From: Chloroflexota bacterium
GTDB lineage: Bacteria > Chloroflexota > Dehalococcoidia > SM23-28-2 > RBG-16-64-32
Direction of reading: 5' to 3'
Assembly (NCBI GenBank): GCA_005880055.1
Contig: VBJS01000064.1
Span: 1-14,736 of the forward strand
Length of the DNA: 14,736 nt
Position numbers and translations under genes: made by a program. Shown piece by piece: positions 1 through 7,735 of the stretch (position 1 is its first letter; each line of letters opens with the position of its first letter). The notes beneath the pieces were generated by a model. That model saw only the letters and a list, made by a program, of their open reading frames with translations, had not been told where the DNA came from and searched no databases.

Positions 1-1
1 C

Positions 2-1726
2 TCGCTCGGCACGGTGCTCACGGCGTTGTACGCCGCCGGCGGCATCACGGAGCGCGCCAACATGCGCACCGTGGAAGTGCGGCGCCACAGCAAGCCGGTG
101 GCGACGTTCGACCTGTACGAGTACCTGCTGCGCGGTGACACGCGCAACGACGTGCGGCTCGAGACCGGGGACGTGGTGTTCGTACCCGTCCATGGCACCC
201 GTGTACAGGTGACCGGTGCCGTGACGCGCCCGGCGATTTATGAGCTCAATGCAGGCGAGTCGCTTGCCGACCTGATCCGCGCCGCGGGTGGATTCCGTCC
301 CGACGCCGCGCTGCAGCGGGTGTCAGTCTATCGCACCTTGCCCGCGGCACAGCGCACGCCCGGGCTACCGCCGCGCACCGTCATCGATGTGCGACTCTCC
401 CCCGTGCCGGTCGGTGATCCCGTGGGCCGAGACGCCGAGATACGGGGGAGCGTCTTGGTCCCGCCGTTTGCGGTCGAGGACGGCGATTCCGTCGTCGCGG
501 ACTCCCTCCCCTTGCGTGGGGCTCGCAATTTCGTGGACATCAAGGGGAACGTCTACCTCCCGGGGCGCTACGGCCTCGAGCCGGGGATGAGGTTGTCGGG
601 GCTGGTAAAGCGAGCAGGAGGGCTGCGCCCTGCGACGTATGCCGGCCGCGCCCACGTCGAGCGCTTGAACCCAACGGATTCTACGAGGTTCGTGCTGCCC
701 GTCGAGCTGCCGTCGGACTCGGCCAAGCGGTGGAAGGAAGACCCTGAGCTCAGGGAATACGATATCGTCACGATTTACGGTCGTCCTGAGATGCGTGACT
801 CGATGTACGTGGCGATTTCGGGGATGGTGAATGAGCCGGGGCAGTATCCGTGGCGTGAAGGGATGACGTTGCGGGATCTCGTGCTGATGGCGCACGGTCC
901 CAAGATCGGTGCGTACCTGAAGGAGGCCGAAGTAGCGCGGCTTCCAGCCGACCGATCGCACGGCGAGCTGGCGCGGACGGTGCGCGAGCCGATGGACTCG
1001 ACGTACTTGTTCGATCGCGACTCGCTCGGCCGCTACGTCGGGCCGCCGGGGCTCCCCTTCCCCGCCGCAGGCGCTGCTGAAGTGCCGCTCGAGCCGTTTG
1101 ACAACGTCATGATCCTGCGGCAACCGGATTTCGAGCTGCAGCGCACCGTAAAGATCAGCGGGGAGGTGCGATTCCCCGGCACCTATGCGCTGCGGTCGAA
1201 AGACGAGCATCTGGCCGACCTGATCGAGCGCGCCGGGGGCCTCACCCGGCAGGCGTACGCGGCGGGCATCCAGTTCGTACGCGTCCTGAACAACGCGGGC
1301 CGGATTGACGTCGATCTGCCGCGTGCGCTAAGGGACCGACGTTCGGGAGCCAACGTCATCCTCCAACCGGGCGACTCGATCGGCGTTCCCGAGTTCATCT
1401 CCAGTGTGAAGGTGGCCGGGGCGGTGAATTCGCCGGGGAGCGTGCTGTGGAAGCAGGGGCGCGGCCTTGGCTACTACATCGCAGGGGCGGGTGGATACAG
1501 CTACCGCGCCGACAAAGGTCGCGTGAGCGTCAAGTATGCGAACGGGGAAGTGAAAACCCGACGGCGCACGCTGTTCTTCAAGAGCGACCCCGGACCTGGG
1601 CCGGGATCGGAGGTGCTCGTGCCCGTGAAGGACACAACCGCGGGCACCAACTATGTCGCGCTGTTCGGGGCGATGGCGCAGGTCCTGGCGAGCATGGTGG
1701 CGATTATTGTAGTGGTGACGCGGTGA
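2..1726 (+). CDS. Multi-SLBB polysaccharide export protein, 5' partial
   Basis: The reading frame is open from the left edge (codons from base 2), so the true start and any N-terminal Wza-type poly-export domain lie outside the window. Counting residues from the GTG at 14, SLBB-like repeats recur near residues 66-107, 177-216, 268-311, 380-425 and 466-515, each opening with a V/I-x-G-x-V-x-x-PG-x-Y-like strand and followed by an L-x-x-L-I-x-x-AGG turn. A further half repeat sits at the extreme N-terminus (LYAAGGI). The last ~25 residues (YVALF to VVVTR) form one hydrophobic helix ending in Arg. SLBB proteins of this kind are known as periplasmic/outer-membrane conduits for exopolysaccharide. 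The C-terminal helix could be the membrane-spanning segment, as in Wza, or an anchor. The Wzz-like gene at 4227 fits the same export machine. The number of SLBB copies is higher than in classic Wza. Confidence 0.9.
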   Translation, partial: SLGTVLTALYAAGGITERANMRTVEVRRHSKPVATFDLYEYLLRGDTRNDVRLETGDVVFVPVHGTRVQVTGAVTRPAIYELNAGESLADLIRAAGGFRPDAALQRVSVYRTLPAAQRTPGLPPRTVIDVRLSPVPVGDPVGRDAEIRGSVLVPPFAVEDGDSVVADSLPLRGARNFVDIKGNVYLPGRYGLEPGMRLSGLVKRAGGLRPATYAGRAHVERLNPTDSTRFVLPVELPSDSAKRWKEDPELREYDIVTIYGRPEMRDSMYVAISGMVNEPGQYPWREGMTLRDLVLMAHGPKIGAYLKEAEVARLPADRSHGELARTVREPMDSTYLFDRDSLGRYVGPPGLPFPAAGAAEVPLEPFDNVMILRQPDFELQRTVKISGEVRFPGTYALRSKDEHLADLIERAGGLTRQAYAAGIQFVRVLNNAGRIDVDLPRALRDRRSGANVILQPGDSIGVPEFISSVKVAGAVNSPGSVLWKQGRGLGYYIAGAGGYSYRADKGRVSVKYANGEVKTRRRTLFFKSDPGPGPGSEVLVPVKDTTAGTNYVALFGAMAQVLASMVAIIVVVTR

Positions 1727-1911
1727 CAAACCGGGGCGGCGATAGGCACCCGCAATCCCTGCGCGAGGTTGGGGCGCGTCGTCGGGCCAGGCGGACGCGC
1801 GGTCGCGTCGGACCCGTCTACGGGCAGAGCCGCGCCGCGCGTTTACTCGCGGCGATCGCGCACATATCGGCAAGCACCGTGCCGATTATTGTCGTCGCGG
1901 CGAGGATGTAA
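1723..1911 (+). pseudogene. Probable decayed remnant of an SLBB protein C-terminus
   Basis: A 62-codon frame starts at a GTG that overlaps the preceding stop (GTGA) and has no clear ribosome binding site. Its last 18 residues before the end (AIAHISASTVPIIVVAAR) match the tail of the upstream SLBB protein (AMAQVLASMVAIIVVVTR) at 10 of 18 positions. By hand count the DNA at 1852-1905 matches 1670-1723 at 39 of 54 bases without gaps, including an identical 10-base block. Further upstream GRVGPV resembles EVLVPV of the intact tail. The first ~35 residues are Arg-rich and look like nothing coding. The simplest reading is a partial, diverged duplicate of the export gene's 3' end. A small expressed membrane peptide translated by coupling cannot be excluded. 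Confidence 0.4.
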
Positions 1912-1938
1912 ACCATTTCCGGATAGCCACAAATCTAC

Positions 1939-1958
1939 AAAACGGCCTCACGAGGGCC
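1939..1958 (-). terminator. Weak possible terminator after the FkbM methyltransferase
   Basis: Read on the minus strand, GGCC-N7-GGCC at 1958-1944 can fold into a short GC hairpin overlapping the FkbM stop codon and is followed by G then four T. The stem is only about four pairs and the T run is short, so this is a tentative call. Nothing stronger is visible in the gap between the two convergent genes. Confidence 0.25.
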
Positions 1959-2697
1959 TGAAGAAGAAATTATTAACGTACCGGCCAATCTTCCCCCCAA
2001 CCCCGACATTCCCCAGCATCTGATCGCGCGACGCGTCAAAGTCACGAATCGGACGCATTCTTCCGTCATCAAGGAAGAAACCCTCGTATCCCAGCTCCGC
2101 AAGAAGAGCCGTGATCCGCCCAACTGATCCAGCATTGTGGCGTTCTTCCACCTCCACAAGAAGCGCAGGGCGGTTCTCACGCAGTGTCTCCGCCGCTCCG
2201 CGCAACACCATCTCTTCATGCCCCTCAACGTCGATCTTGATGAAGCCCACACCGGCAAACCCGTACCCGTCCAATCGGCGGGTGGGAACCGTGATCACCT
2301 CGATTGGGGTGTCACCTGCAAGTTCCAGTGTATTTCGCGGATCGATGGTCGCCCATGACGGGTTGCCGGTCGGGAGGCGGATTTCCATTTGGCCGTCCGT
2401 ATCCGACAGCGCCACCGGGTACAGCCGGATGCGACGACCGAGATGCGTCCTGAGGTGTTCCTGCATGGATGGCAGAGGCTCAAACGCGAGTACGGCCGCG
2501 GAATGGCGCAGCATGTAGTAGCAGTACAGTCCTCGGTTCGCACCCACATCGATCGAGAGGGCATCGCGCCGACACCATTTTGACAATCGGCTGATTTCCG
2601 GTTCCGATCGCGCCGCCCGTTGCAGTTGATATCGATAGACGATTCCAGGGGCAATCCATCTGAGGATCCCCTTGGCGACAGGTTTCAACCAAGTCAC
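1948..2697 (-). CDS. FkbM-family SAM-dependent methyltransferase
   Basis: Likely O-methyltransferase for a sugar or other group of the polysaccharide, using S-adenosylmethionine in the cytoplasm. With the GTG start at 2697 it is 249 residues. Residues 49-56 (IDVGANRG) are the SAM-binding loop, FEP at 72-74 is the usual acidic strand end, and 153-161 (IKIDVEGHE) is the FkbM signature. The C-terminal part (ALLVEVEERH, then GYEGFFLDDG) is also typical. The start is uncertain: the frame stays open to a TTG at 2823, which would overlap the upstream gene by 56 nt. That TTG has a purine-rich GGGAGGG upstream, but the extra 42 residues do not look like the family. The GTG at 2697 lacks a visible Shine-Dalgarno site but gives a normal N-terminus (MTWLKPVAKGILRW). 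It is the second gene of a two-gene minus-strand module. The acceptor is unknown. Confidence 0.88.
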   Translation of the reverse strand: MTWLKPVAKGILRWIAPGIVYRYQLQRAARSEPEISRLSKWCRRDALSIDVGANRGLYCYYMLRHSAAVLAFEPLPSMQEHLRTHLGRRIRLYPVALSDTDGQMEIRLPTGNPSWATIDPRNTLELAGDTPIEVITVPTRRLDGYGFAGVGFIKIDVEGHEEMVLRGAAETLRENRPALLVEVEERHNAGSVGRITALLAELGYEGFFLDDGRMRPIRDFDASRDQMLGNVGVGGKIGRYVNNFFFRPS

Positions 2698-2767
2698 GGG
2701 TGAGAGAAGGAAGGCTGATCGGCCTGCGAAGGGATGTACAATAGCAGCATGGAGGTTTGAGCGTCGC

Positions 2768-3982
2768 CTAACGCGTTCCCTTGACGGAACGGAGCGCGGG
2801 TGACGAAAGCACAATGTCGGCAATCACCCTCACCCTCCCCGTGTTCTGGGCTAGCGAGAGCGAGTCCAGGAACCAGTCAAGCGCCCCAGGACTGCGGAGT
2901 TTCCAGGTGTGGATGCCGAACGCGGTGAAGTGGCCCCTCTGATTCGCCTGTCGCCAGAGACTGTGAATCACCGAATCGGGAAGACCGTCCGACACCGTCC
3001 AATGCCCAATGCCAAACGCCGTGCTCGTCGTCAGCGGCTCCGGTCGCGTACCCGGCCCCACCCGCGAAGCGAACACCCATACGAAGGTGCGAACCATGGC
3101 GGCCCGCCACGTCGTGAACTTGGAGACCGAATCAAAGGCGATCGCCTCGGGCCAGTTCCCGGGCTCCACGAATGTCGTCGGGGCGAACCCCATGCTGTCC
3201 AGATCGGCGATCGACCCGAGAACCTCGCCAACGAAATCTGGTCCGTCTGCCGTCGTCGCGCTGTGGGTACGGGAATGTGCGGCGATCCCGAATCCGAGCG
3301 CCTGATCGTTTCGTAGTTCCTGCCACCCTGGACGCCCGTTTCGGCCCACGAAGTGCGTCGGAATCGCGAGCATCGCGGTAAGGCCCCGTGACCGCAGCCG
3401 TGCGATAAAGTCCTCGTCCTGAGGGGGGTCGTCGGCGAGCCACAAGAGCACGGTGGGAGTGGAATCGGACATCACAGTCAAGCGCTCAGCGCCGAAGGCC
3501 AGAGCGAACACGTCGGCGCGCACGCGGACGCCGAACATCGGGTAGCCTTGCTCAAACCCCAGTGAGTCGTTCATGAACAACTCGCCGCGGGCGGTGTCGG
3601 CCACCACTTGGTAGCGCATCCGGCACCGCTCTCCCGACGGACACTGCCACCGCCACTCGACTCCGCCGGAGGTATTGAGCGGTATACCCACGGCGTCGGC
3701 CAGTCCCAGCGCCGGCGCCGCTGATCCGTCCCATTGCCGCGACGGCGCTTCTGTTCCTCGCCACCCCGTGAGACTATCTCCAGCCGGGGAAATCGTCGCG
3801 AGCGTGATGCTTGACACCCACGTGCCGCCGCCGATGTGAAACACCCAGTCACCACTGACCACGTCCCGCGGAGGCGCCTGCGGTGACAACAGAGAGGCCG
3901 TGTTTTGCTCGGCAAGGCAGCCCAGACCAAGCAAAGTGAGACACAGTGCCACCGCGCTGCGAGACAGTCGGATGAGCGTCAC
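2768..3982 (-). CDS. Secreted polysaccharide-deacetylase-like (CE4/NodB fold) protein
   Basis: This is a 404-residue protein with a GTG start. Residues 1-22 are a signal peptide (basic n-region, hydrophobic VALCLTLLGLGC). Cys22 could be lipidated, although the box GLGC lacks the usual Leu at -3, so lipoprotein status is tentative. Residues ~35-175 are a beta-rich region I do not recognise. From ~176 the pattern is that of CE4 deacetylases: a strand ending in Asp184-Asp185 (LLWLADDPP), then AMLAIPTHFVG, then His236-x3-His240 (HSRTHS), then FVEPGNW near 271-277. The Asp/His/His metal ligands are therefore present, but motif 1 differs from the usual TFDDG. Known CE4 enzymes remove N- or O-acetyl groups from polysaccharides, so an extracytoplasmic role on the exported chain is a reasonable inference. 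The first of two minus-strand genes, it is transcribed divergently from the Wzz-like gene. Confidence 0.72.
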   Translation of the reverse strand: MTLIRLSRSAVALCLTLLGLGCLAEQNTASLLSPQAPPRDVVSGDWVFHIGGGTWVSSITLATISPAGDSLTGWRGTEAPSRQWDGSAAPALGLADAVGIPLNTSGGVEWRWQCPSGERCRMRYQVVADTARGELFMNDSLGFEQGYPMFGVRVRADVFALAFGAERLTVMSDSTPTVLLWLADDPPQDEDFIARLRSRGLTAMLAIPTHFVGRNGRPGWQELRNDQALGFGIAAHSRTHSATTADGPDFVGEVLGSIADLDSMGFAPTTFVEPGNWPEAIAFDSVSKFTTWRAAMVRTFVWVFASRVGPGTRPEPLTTSTAFGIGHWTVSDGLPDSVIHSLWRQANQRGHFTAFGIHTWKLRSPGALDWFLDSLSLAQNTGRVRVIADIVLSSPALRSVKGTR

Positions 3983-4018
3983 GGGACGGCCTTGTGATCA
4001 GTGGGTATGCGCCGGGAT

Positions 4019-4048
4019 CAATATACCGCACGCCGCGTACCTCGGAAC
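4019..4048 (-). promoter_or_regulatory. Possible promoter for the deacetylase/methyltransferase pair
   Basis: In the 244-nt divergent gap 3983-4226 the minus strand carries TATATT (4025-4020), a good -10-like hexamer in an otherwise GC-rich stretch, about 40 nt upstream of the GTG at 3982. The matching -35 (around 4042-4048) is poor. On the plus strand a TTGACG lies at 4120-4125 but has no convincing -10 at the right spacing. The rest of the gap shows no hairpin or repeat that I can see. Confidence 0.25.
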
Positions 4049-4217
4049 TGCTGATTCCATCTCACCTTCGGTCCCGGAAGTTTGCCAGGGGGTTTACGGG
4101 GGGGATGCTGGCCAACCTCTTGACGGAGAACGACTTTCCGGGTCACCTTAGTCGTCCGTTGTACCTCTCAAGCCCGGTCGCCCCCTCCCAAGCCGGAGGC
4201 GTCGACACACCCTGGAT

Positions 4218-4221
4218 GGAG
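4218..4221 (+). promoter_or_regulatory. Ribosome binding site fixing the TTG start of the Wzz-like gene
   Basis: GGAG lies five bases upstream of the TTG at 4227, inside GGATGGAG. There is no ATG or GTG in frame nearby, and translation from this TTG begins 24 residues before the first membrane segment, as expected for the family. Confidence 0.55.
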
Positions 4222-4226
4222 TTCTG

Positions 4227-5180
4227 TTGAACCGATCGCTAGCACATCACCTTGAACGGATCACCGCGCGTCTTGGCTTGCCCGCCCGCTGGGGCCGGCT
4301 AACGCTGATCGCCGTGACGGGGGGTGTCCCGGGTGCCTTGCTCGGGATCGCGATCGCACTCGTCGCTCCCAAGCACTACGAGGCGACGGCATTGATCGCG
4401 ATCGACGCACCAACCCAGTTTGGGGCCCTCGGCGATCTCGCAGGCCTGGCGGCCCAATTCGGCGTGCCGACTGCGAGCGGAACGAGCCCGTTCTATTTCG
4501 CAGCACTGGGCTCCAACACTGATGTTCTGGACCGCGTCTTGAACATGTCCATTGCCGTAGGCGACTCGACGCTCCATTTGATCGACCTGTACCGTCCCGG
4601 GCTCCGAAGTCAACCCGAGCTTCGCCTTCAGAAGGCGATGCGAGACATCAGTCGGGACATCAGCGTTTCGACCGACATCAAGAGTGGCCTGGTGACCGTC
4701 ACGGTTACACAGACCGATCCCGTTCTGGCCGTAGCGGTTACCGACTCCCTCGTGAACGCTATGGACATTGTCGGCCGCCAACGACTCCACAGCCGTGCGA
4801 GGGCGGAACGGGAATACACGGAAGTCGGCCTGGACAGCGCCCGGCGCAAGCTCAGCGATATCGAAGACGCGTTGGAGCGCTTCTACGAGACCAACCGAAA
4901 TATTGAGGGGTCCCCGCGCTTGAAACTCGCCGAGAGCCGCATTCTCAGGGAGCTGGACTTGCGGCGATCCCTGGTGGTCACGCTGCTGCAGAATCTCGAG
5001 AATGCGAGGCTCGAGGAGATCCGGAGTACGCCGCTCCTGACCGTGGTACAACACGCCCTCGTCCCGGGGAAGCCGAGCTGGCCCAAGAAGAGTGTGCTGG
5101 CGATTCTGGGGTTCGGCGTGGGCGCCTTGTTGTGGCTCGCGGTAAGCCATGGGCGCGAGTTCGGCTCGACTCCAACGTAG
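4227..5180 (+). CDS. Wzz-like polysaccharide chain-length determinant (inner membrane)
   Basis: This 317-residue protein has the classic two-helix topology of polysaccharide co-polymerases. A first membrane segment lies at ~25-48 (LTLIAV to IALVAP), followed by YEATALIAID, the start of the periplasmic Wzz domain. A long, charged, probably coiled-coil region covers ~190-270. A Pro-rich PGKPSWPKK at ~280-288 comes just before the second membrane segment (288-306). The cytoplasmic tail is only 11 residues and there is no Walker motif, so the tyrosine-kinase domain of BY-kinases is absent. Its role would be to set the length of the polymer made by the Wzy-like protein and to contact the SLBB exporter. 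The start is TTG with GGAG at a good distance. It is the first gene of a plus-strand group of three, with 83 nt to the likely start of the next gene. Confidence 0.87.
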   Translation: MNRSLAHHLERITARLGLPARWGRLTLIAVTGGVPGALLGIAIALVAPKHYEATALIAIDAPTQFGALGDLAGLAAQFGVPTASGTSPFYFAALGSNTDVLDRVLNMSIAVGDSTLHLIDLYRPGLRSQPELRLQKAMRDISRDISVSTDIKSGLVTVTVTQTDPVLAVAVTDSLVNAMDIVGRQRLHSRARAEREYTEVGLDSARRKLSDIEDALERFYETNRNIEGSPRLKLAESRILRELDLRRSLVVTLLQNLENARLEEIRSTPLLTVVQHALVPGKPSWPKKSVLAILGFGVGALLWLAVSHGREFGSTPT

Positions 5181-5263
5181 AATCAATCGGGCACTCGGTC
5201 GGGGTATCACTACGCGCGCGTGCGAACGCCCTCCCCTCTCTACCTTTCATCACTCTGGGCGCC

Positions 5264-6627
5264 ATGGCACTCAACCGCCGATCCGCGATTCTGTCGTTTC
5301 TCGCGTCTCCACTCCTGAGCCGCTTCCGGGCCAACTGGCGGCCGTCGCCCGACGCGCAGACAGCCCCCGGACCACCCCCGGTCCTGAGCGTCCGTCAGTT
5401 AAGGCCGCATTGGCAGCCGTGGCGTCTGCAGGCCCCGGCGCGGCCCTCTACGTTCCCTCCGGCCGTTACCGTGTCGCCGCGCTTTCACTCACCCGGCAAC
5501 CCGTCCGAGTATGGGGCGATGGCGAGACCAGCGTCCTGGTCGGAGCACCGTCGGGCCCGATCCTGTCTCTCACCGACTGCCCGGTGGTCGAGATGAAAAG
5601 CTTGGGCTTCGGCGCCGCCCTCAGCGGAACCGGAGGTGACTATGCCCTGCTCGAGGTGGCGACGTGCGCCGACGTCTCCTTAACTCGGCTAAGGGTGGAA
5701 GGCAGCGGCGGCGACGGCGTGGACGTCCGATCCTGCGACGGCATCGATATCGCGGATTGCACCTTCACTAAGGCGGCCCGGTACGGGCTCCGAGTGCGCG
5801 ACAACCCGACCCTGTCCCGGCACCGCCGGATTCACCACTGCGTCACCGCCGACAACGGTCAACACGGTTTCCTGCTCCAGCGTATCGTGGGATTCGACGT
5901 CGAGGCGAACCTTGTGCTCCGCAACCGGTCAATGGGCATCCACGCGACTGACGGCTGCGATTGGCTGCGAGTGCTCCACAACCGGTGTTCCGCCAACGGC
6001 ACCTCTCCCCTCGAGCACGTCGCCTACATCCTCCAGTGTCGCGGCGTCGTGGCGCACGCGAATTCTTCCTTCGGCAATGCGGGGGATGGCATTCTCCTGC
6101 GCGAGTGCAATGACAGCGTGGCCGCGAATAACATTTGCGCCGACAATCACCGCCACGGAATGTCGATCCAGGGCATCGACGGGGGGGTCGTGGACGCCTT
6201 CGTGGCATGCGGAAACATCGCCTTGCGGAATACCGAGCACGGACTGGCAGCGACGGGAATCTCGCGGGCGCTGTACGGAGCGAACTTGGTCGCCGACAAC
6301 ACTCGGTTCGGGTTGGCGGGTTACGCAGGACCGGCCCGAGCCCTGTCACAACTCGCGTTCGCATCCAATCTTGCGTTGGACAACCGCCAGGGGGCGGTAC
6401 TCGTGGCCGGGGCGCAGTCCGCAGCCGTGGTGGGCAATGTGGTGGCAATCACCGCTGGAGGGAACGTGCCAGCGTTGGCCTTGAAAGACTTCGAGGGCCA
6501 CCAGATCCAGGTCGCCCGCACGCTCGCCAACGTTGAGATGGCAGGGCCGAGTGCTCCGGCGACGCGAGACCTGCGCGGGATGGGAAACATGATCGAGCAT
6601 CTGTCCTCCGACGCCCCTGTCCACTAG
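5264..6627 (+). CDS. Right-handed beta-helix protein, probable Tat signal, apparent frameshift
   Basis: The body, from about base 5395, encodes ~410 residues of right-handed parallel beta-helix repeats. It opens with VKAALAAVASAGPGAALYVP and GRYRV, the usual N-terminal cap of pectate-lyase-fold proteins. Then come short N/G/D-rich coils such as DGVDVRSCDGIDIADCTF, HGFLLQRIVGFDVEANLV and DGILLRECNDSVAANNI. It resembles the Tat-exported repetitive beta-helix family TIGR03808, from memory and not verified. The ATG at 5264 opens a signal-peptide-like stretch (MALNRRSAILSFLASPLL, with a twin Arg), but in a frame one base off from the body. One extra C in either C5 run (5364-5368, 5374-5378) would join the two frames. 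The alternative is an ATG at 5149, in frame with the body, but it overlaps the Wzz-like gene by 32 nt and gives a poor N-terminus. Its role may be a lyase, epimerase or binding protein for the exported polysaccharide. No catalytic residues could be assigned. Confidence 0.75.
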
Positions 6628-6643
6628 GAAGGCGACGCCACGC

Positions 6644-7735
6644 GTGTCGAGGATCCTCCTCCTGACTCCCTCCTTGACCGGCACGCCAGGCGGAATCACA
6701 CGCTACGCCCGAACCCTCGTTCAATCGGAGGTGTTGGAGCGACGGGGGTTCGCCGTGACTGTGGTCGCAACGCACACCAAGGGAACGGCGACCGGGAAGG
6801 GGCTTCTGGCGGCTCGTGCTGCGGCCCGGGTCATCATGGAACGTCCCCGCCATGCCATCACTCACGCGCTGATCGCGTCCCACGCCAGCGGCATCCGAAA
6901 GCTTGCCCTCCTGGCCGAGTCCCGGGCGCTGGGTGCCAGCACGATCGCCCACTTCCAGAGCTCGTCGGTGATCGAGTGGCTCGCAGCGCTGTCTCCGTGG
7001 TGGCGGCGCCTTGTCTTGGCGACTCTGGGGCGGCTGGACCTGGTAGTAACGCTTGGGGACCGTCTGGCCGACTACTTCCGCTGCTCGGGCGTCCGGGCCC
7101 CCGTTCGCGTCATTCCGAACGGTGTGCCGACGGTCCCTCCCCGACCACCGCGCGCGCCCGGAGCCCACCGATATGTCCTCGCAGCCGGTGAGTTAGGCGA
7201 GCGAAAGGGCACCCTGGATCTCCTCGCCGCGTTTGCCCAGGTTCGGACACGGTGGCCGGACGTTTCCCTCGTGCTCGCCGGTGACGGACAGGTCGATCCG
7301 GCCCGGCGCCGGGCGCACGAGCTCGGCATCGCGGATGCGGTACGCATCTTGGGCTGGGTAGATCCGTCCCGACTCGAGGCTCTCGTCGCCCATGCGGAGA
7401 TCTTCATACTGCCCTCGTACCGGGAAGGCATGTCGTTCGCGGTGCTTGAGGCACTGATGCAGGGAACACCCGTGGTCGCGACGCCGGTGGGGGAGCAGGC
7501 CAGCGTCATCACCGACCGGGAGACCGGTCTCCTGGTGCAGCCAGGTGATATCGGGGGGATCGCCCGGGCGCTAGAGGACCTGCTCCGTGACCCATCGCTT
7601 GCGGCCGCGCTCGGCAGAGCCGGTAGGCTTCGGGCCCAAACGGCCTACAGCCTAGCGGCGAATCACGAGGCTGTGGCTGACATGTACGACGAGCTGCTGT
7701 CTCGCAAGAAGCCAAGCGACGCCCACAGCACGTAG
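6644..7735 (+). CDS. GT4-type glycosyltransferase (GT-B fold)
   Basis: This 363-residue cytoplasmic glycosyltransferase adds one sugar of the repeat unit. The N-terminal half opens with ILLLTPSLTGTPGGITRYAR, the glycine-rich acceptor-side loop. The linker VRVIPNGVP precedes the nucleotide-sugar domain, which has GELGERKGTLDLLAAF, VLAGDGQ, and the E-x7-E motif with Glu261 and Glu269 (EGMSFAVLE), followed by GTPVVATPVGEQASVI. The length is normal for the family. The start is GTG at 6644, with AGGAAGG 11 nt upstream overlapping the stop of the beta-helix gene, so the two are probably co-transcribed. Its 3' end overlaps the convergent polymerase gene by 73 nt. Donor and acceptor sugars cannot be read from the sequence. 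Confidence 0.92.
   Translation: MSRILLLTPSLTGTPGGITRYARTLVQSEVLERRGFAVTVVATHTKGTATGKGLLAARAAARVIMERPRHAITHALIASHASGIRKLALLAESRALGASTIAHFQSSSVIEWLAALSPWWRRLVLATLGRLDLVVTLGDRLADYFRCSGVRAPVRVIPNGVPTVPPRPPRAPGAHRYVLAAGELGERKGTLDLLAAFAQVRTRWPDVSLVLAGDGQVDPARRRAHELGIADAVRILGWVDPSRLEALVAHAEIFILPSYREGMSFAVLEALMQGTPVVATPVGEQASVITDRETGLLVQPGDIGGIARALEDLLRDPSLAAALGRAGRLRAQTAYSLAANHEAVADMYDELLSRKKPSDAHST

Noticed and set aside
365..1210. A 281-codon open frame on the minus strand inside the SLBB gene
   Set aside because: It is the antisense shadow of a GC-rich gene with clear SLBB repeats; its protein is Arg/His/Pro-rich with no domain pattern.
4120..4150. TTGACG as a -35 box for the Wzz-like gene
   Set aside because: No acceptable -10 at 16-19 nt spacing; hexamer matches of this quality occur by chance.
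4299..5210. A 303-codon minus-strand frame opposite the Wzz-like gene
   Set aside because: Composition is typical of antisense shadow and the plus-strand product has convincing two-helix Wzz architecture.
5149..5263. ATG at 5149 as the start of the beta-helix gene
   Set aside because: It is in frame with the body but overlaps the Wzz-like gene, and the N-terminus it adds (His/Arg/Pro-rich, no signal) looks non-coding; kept only as an alternative in the feature note.
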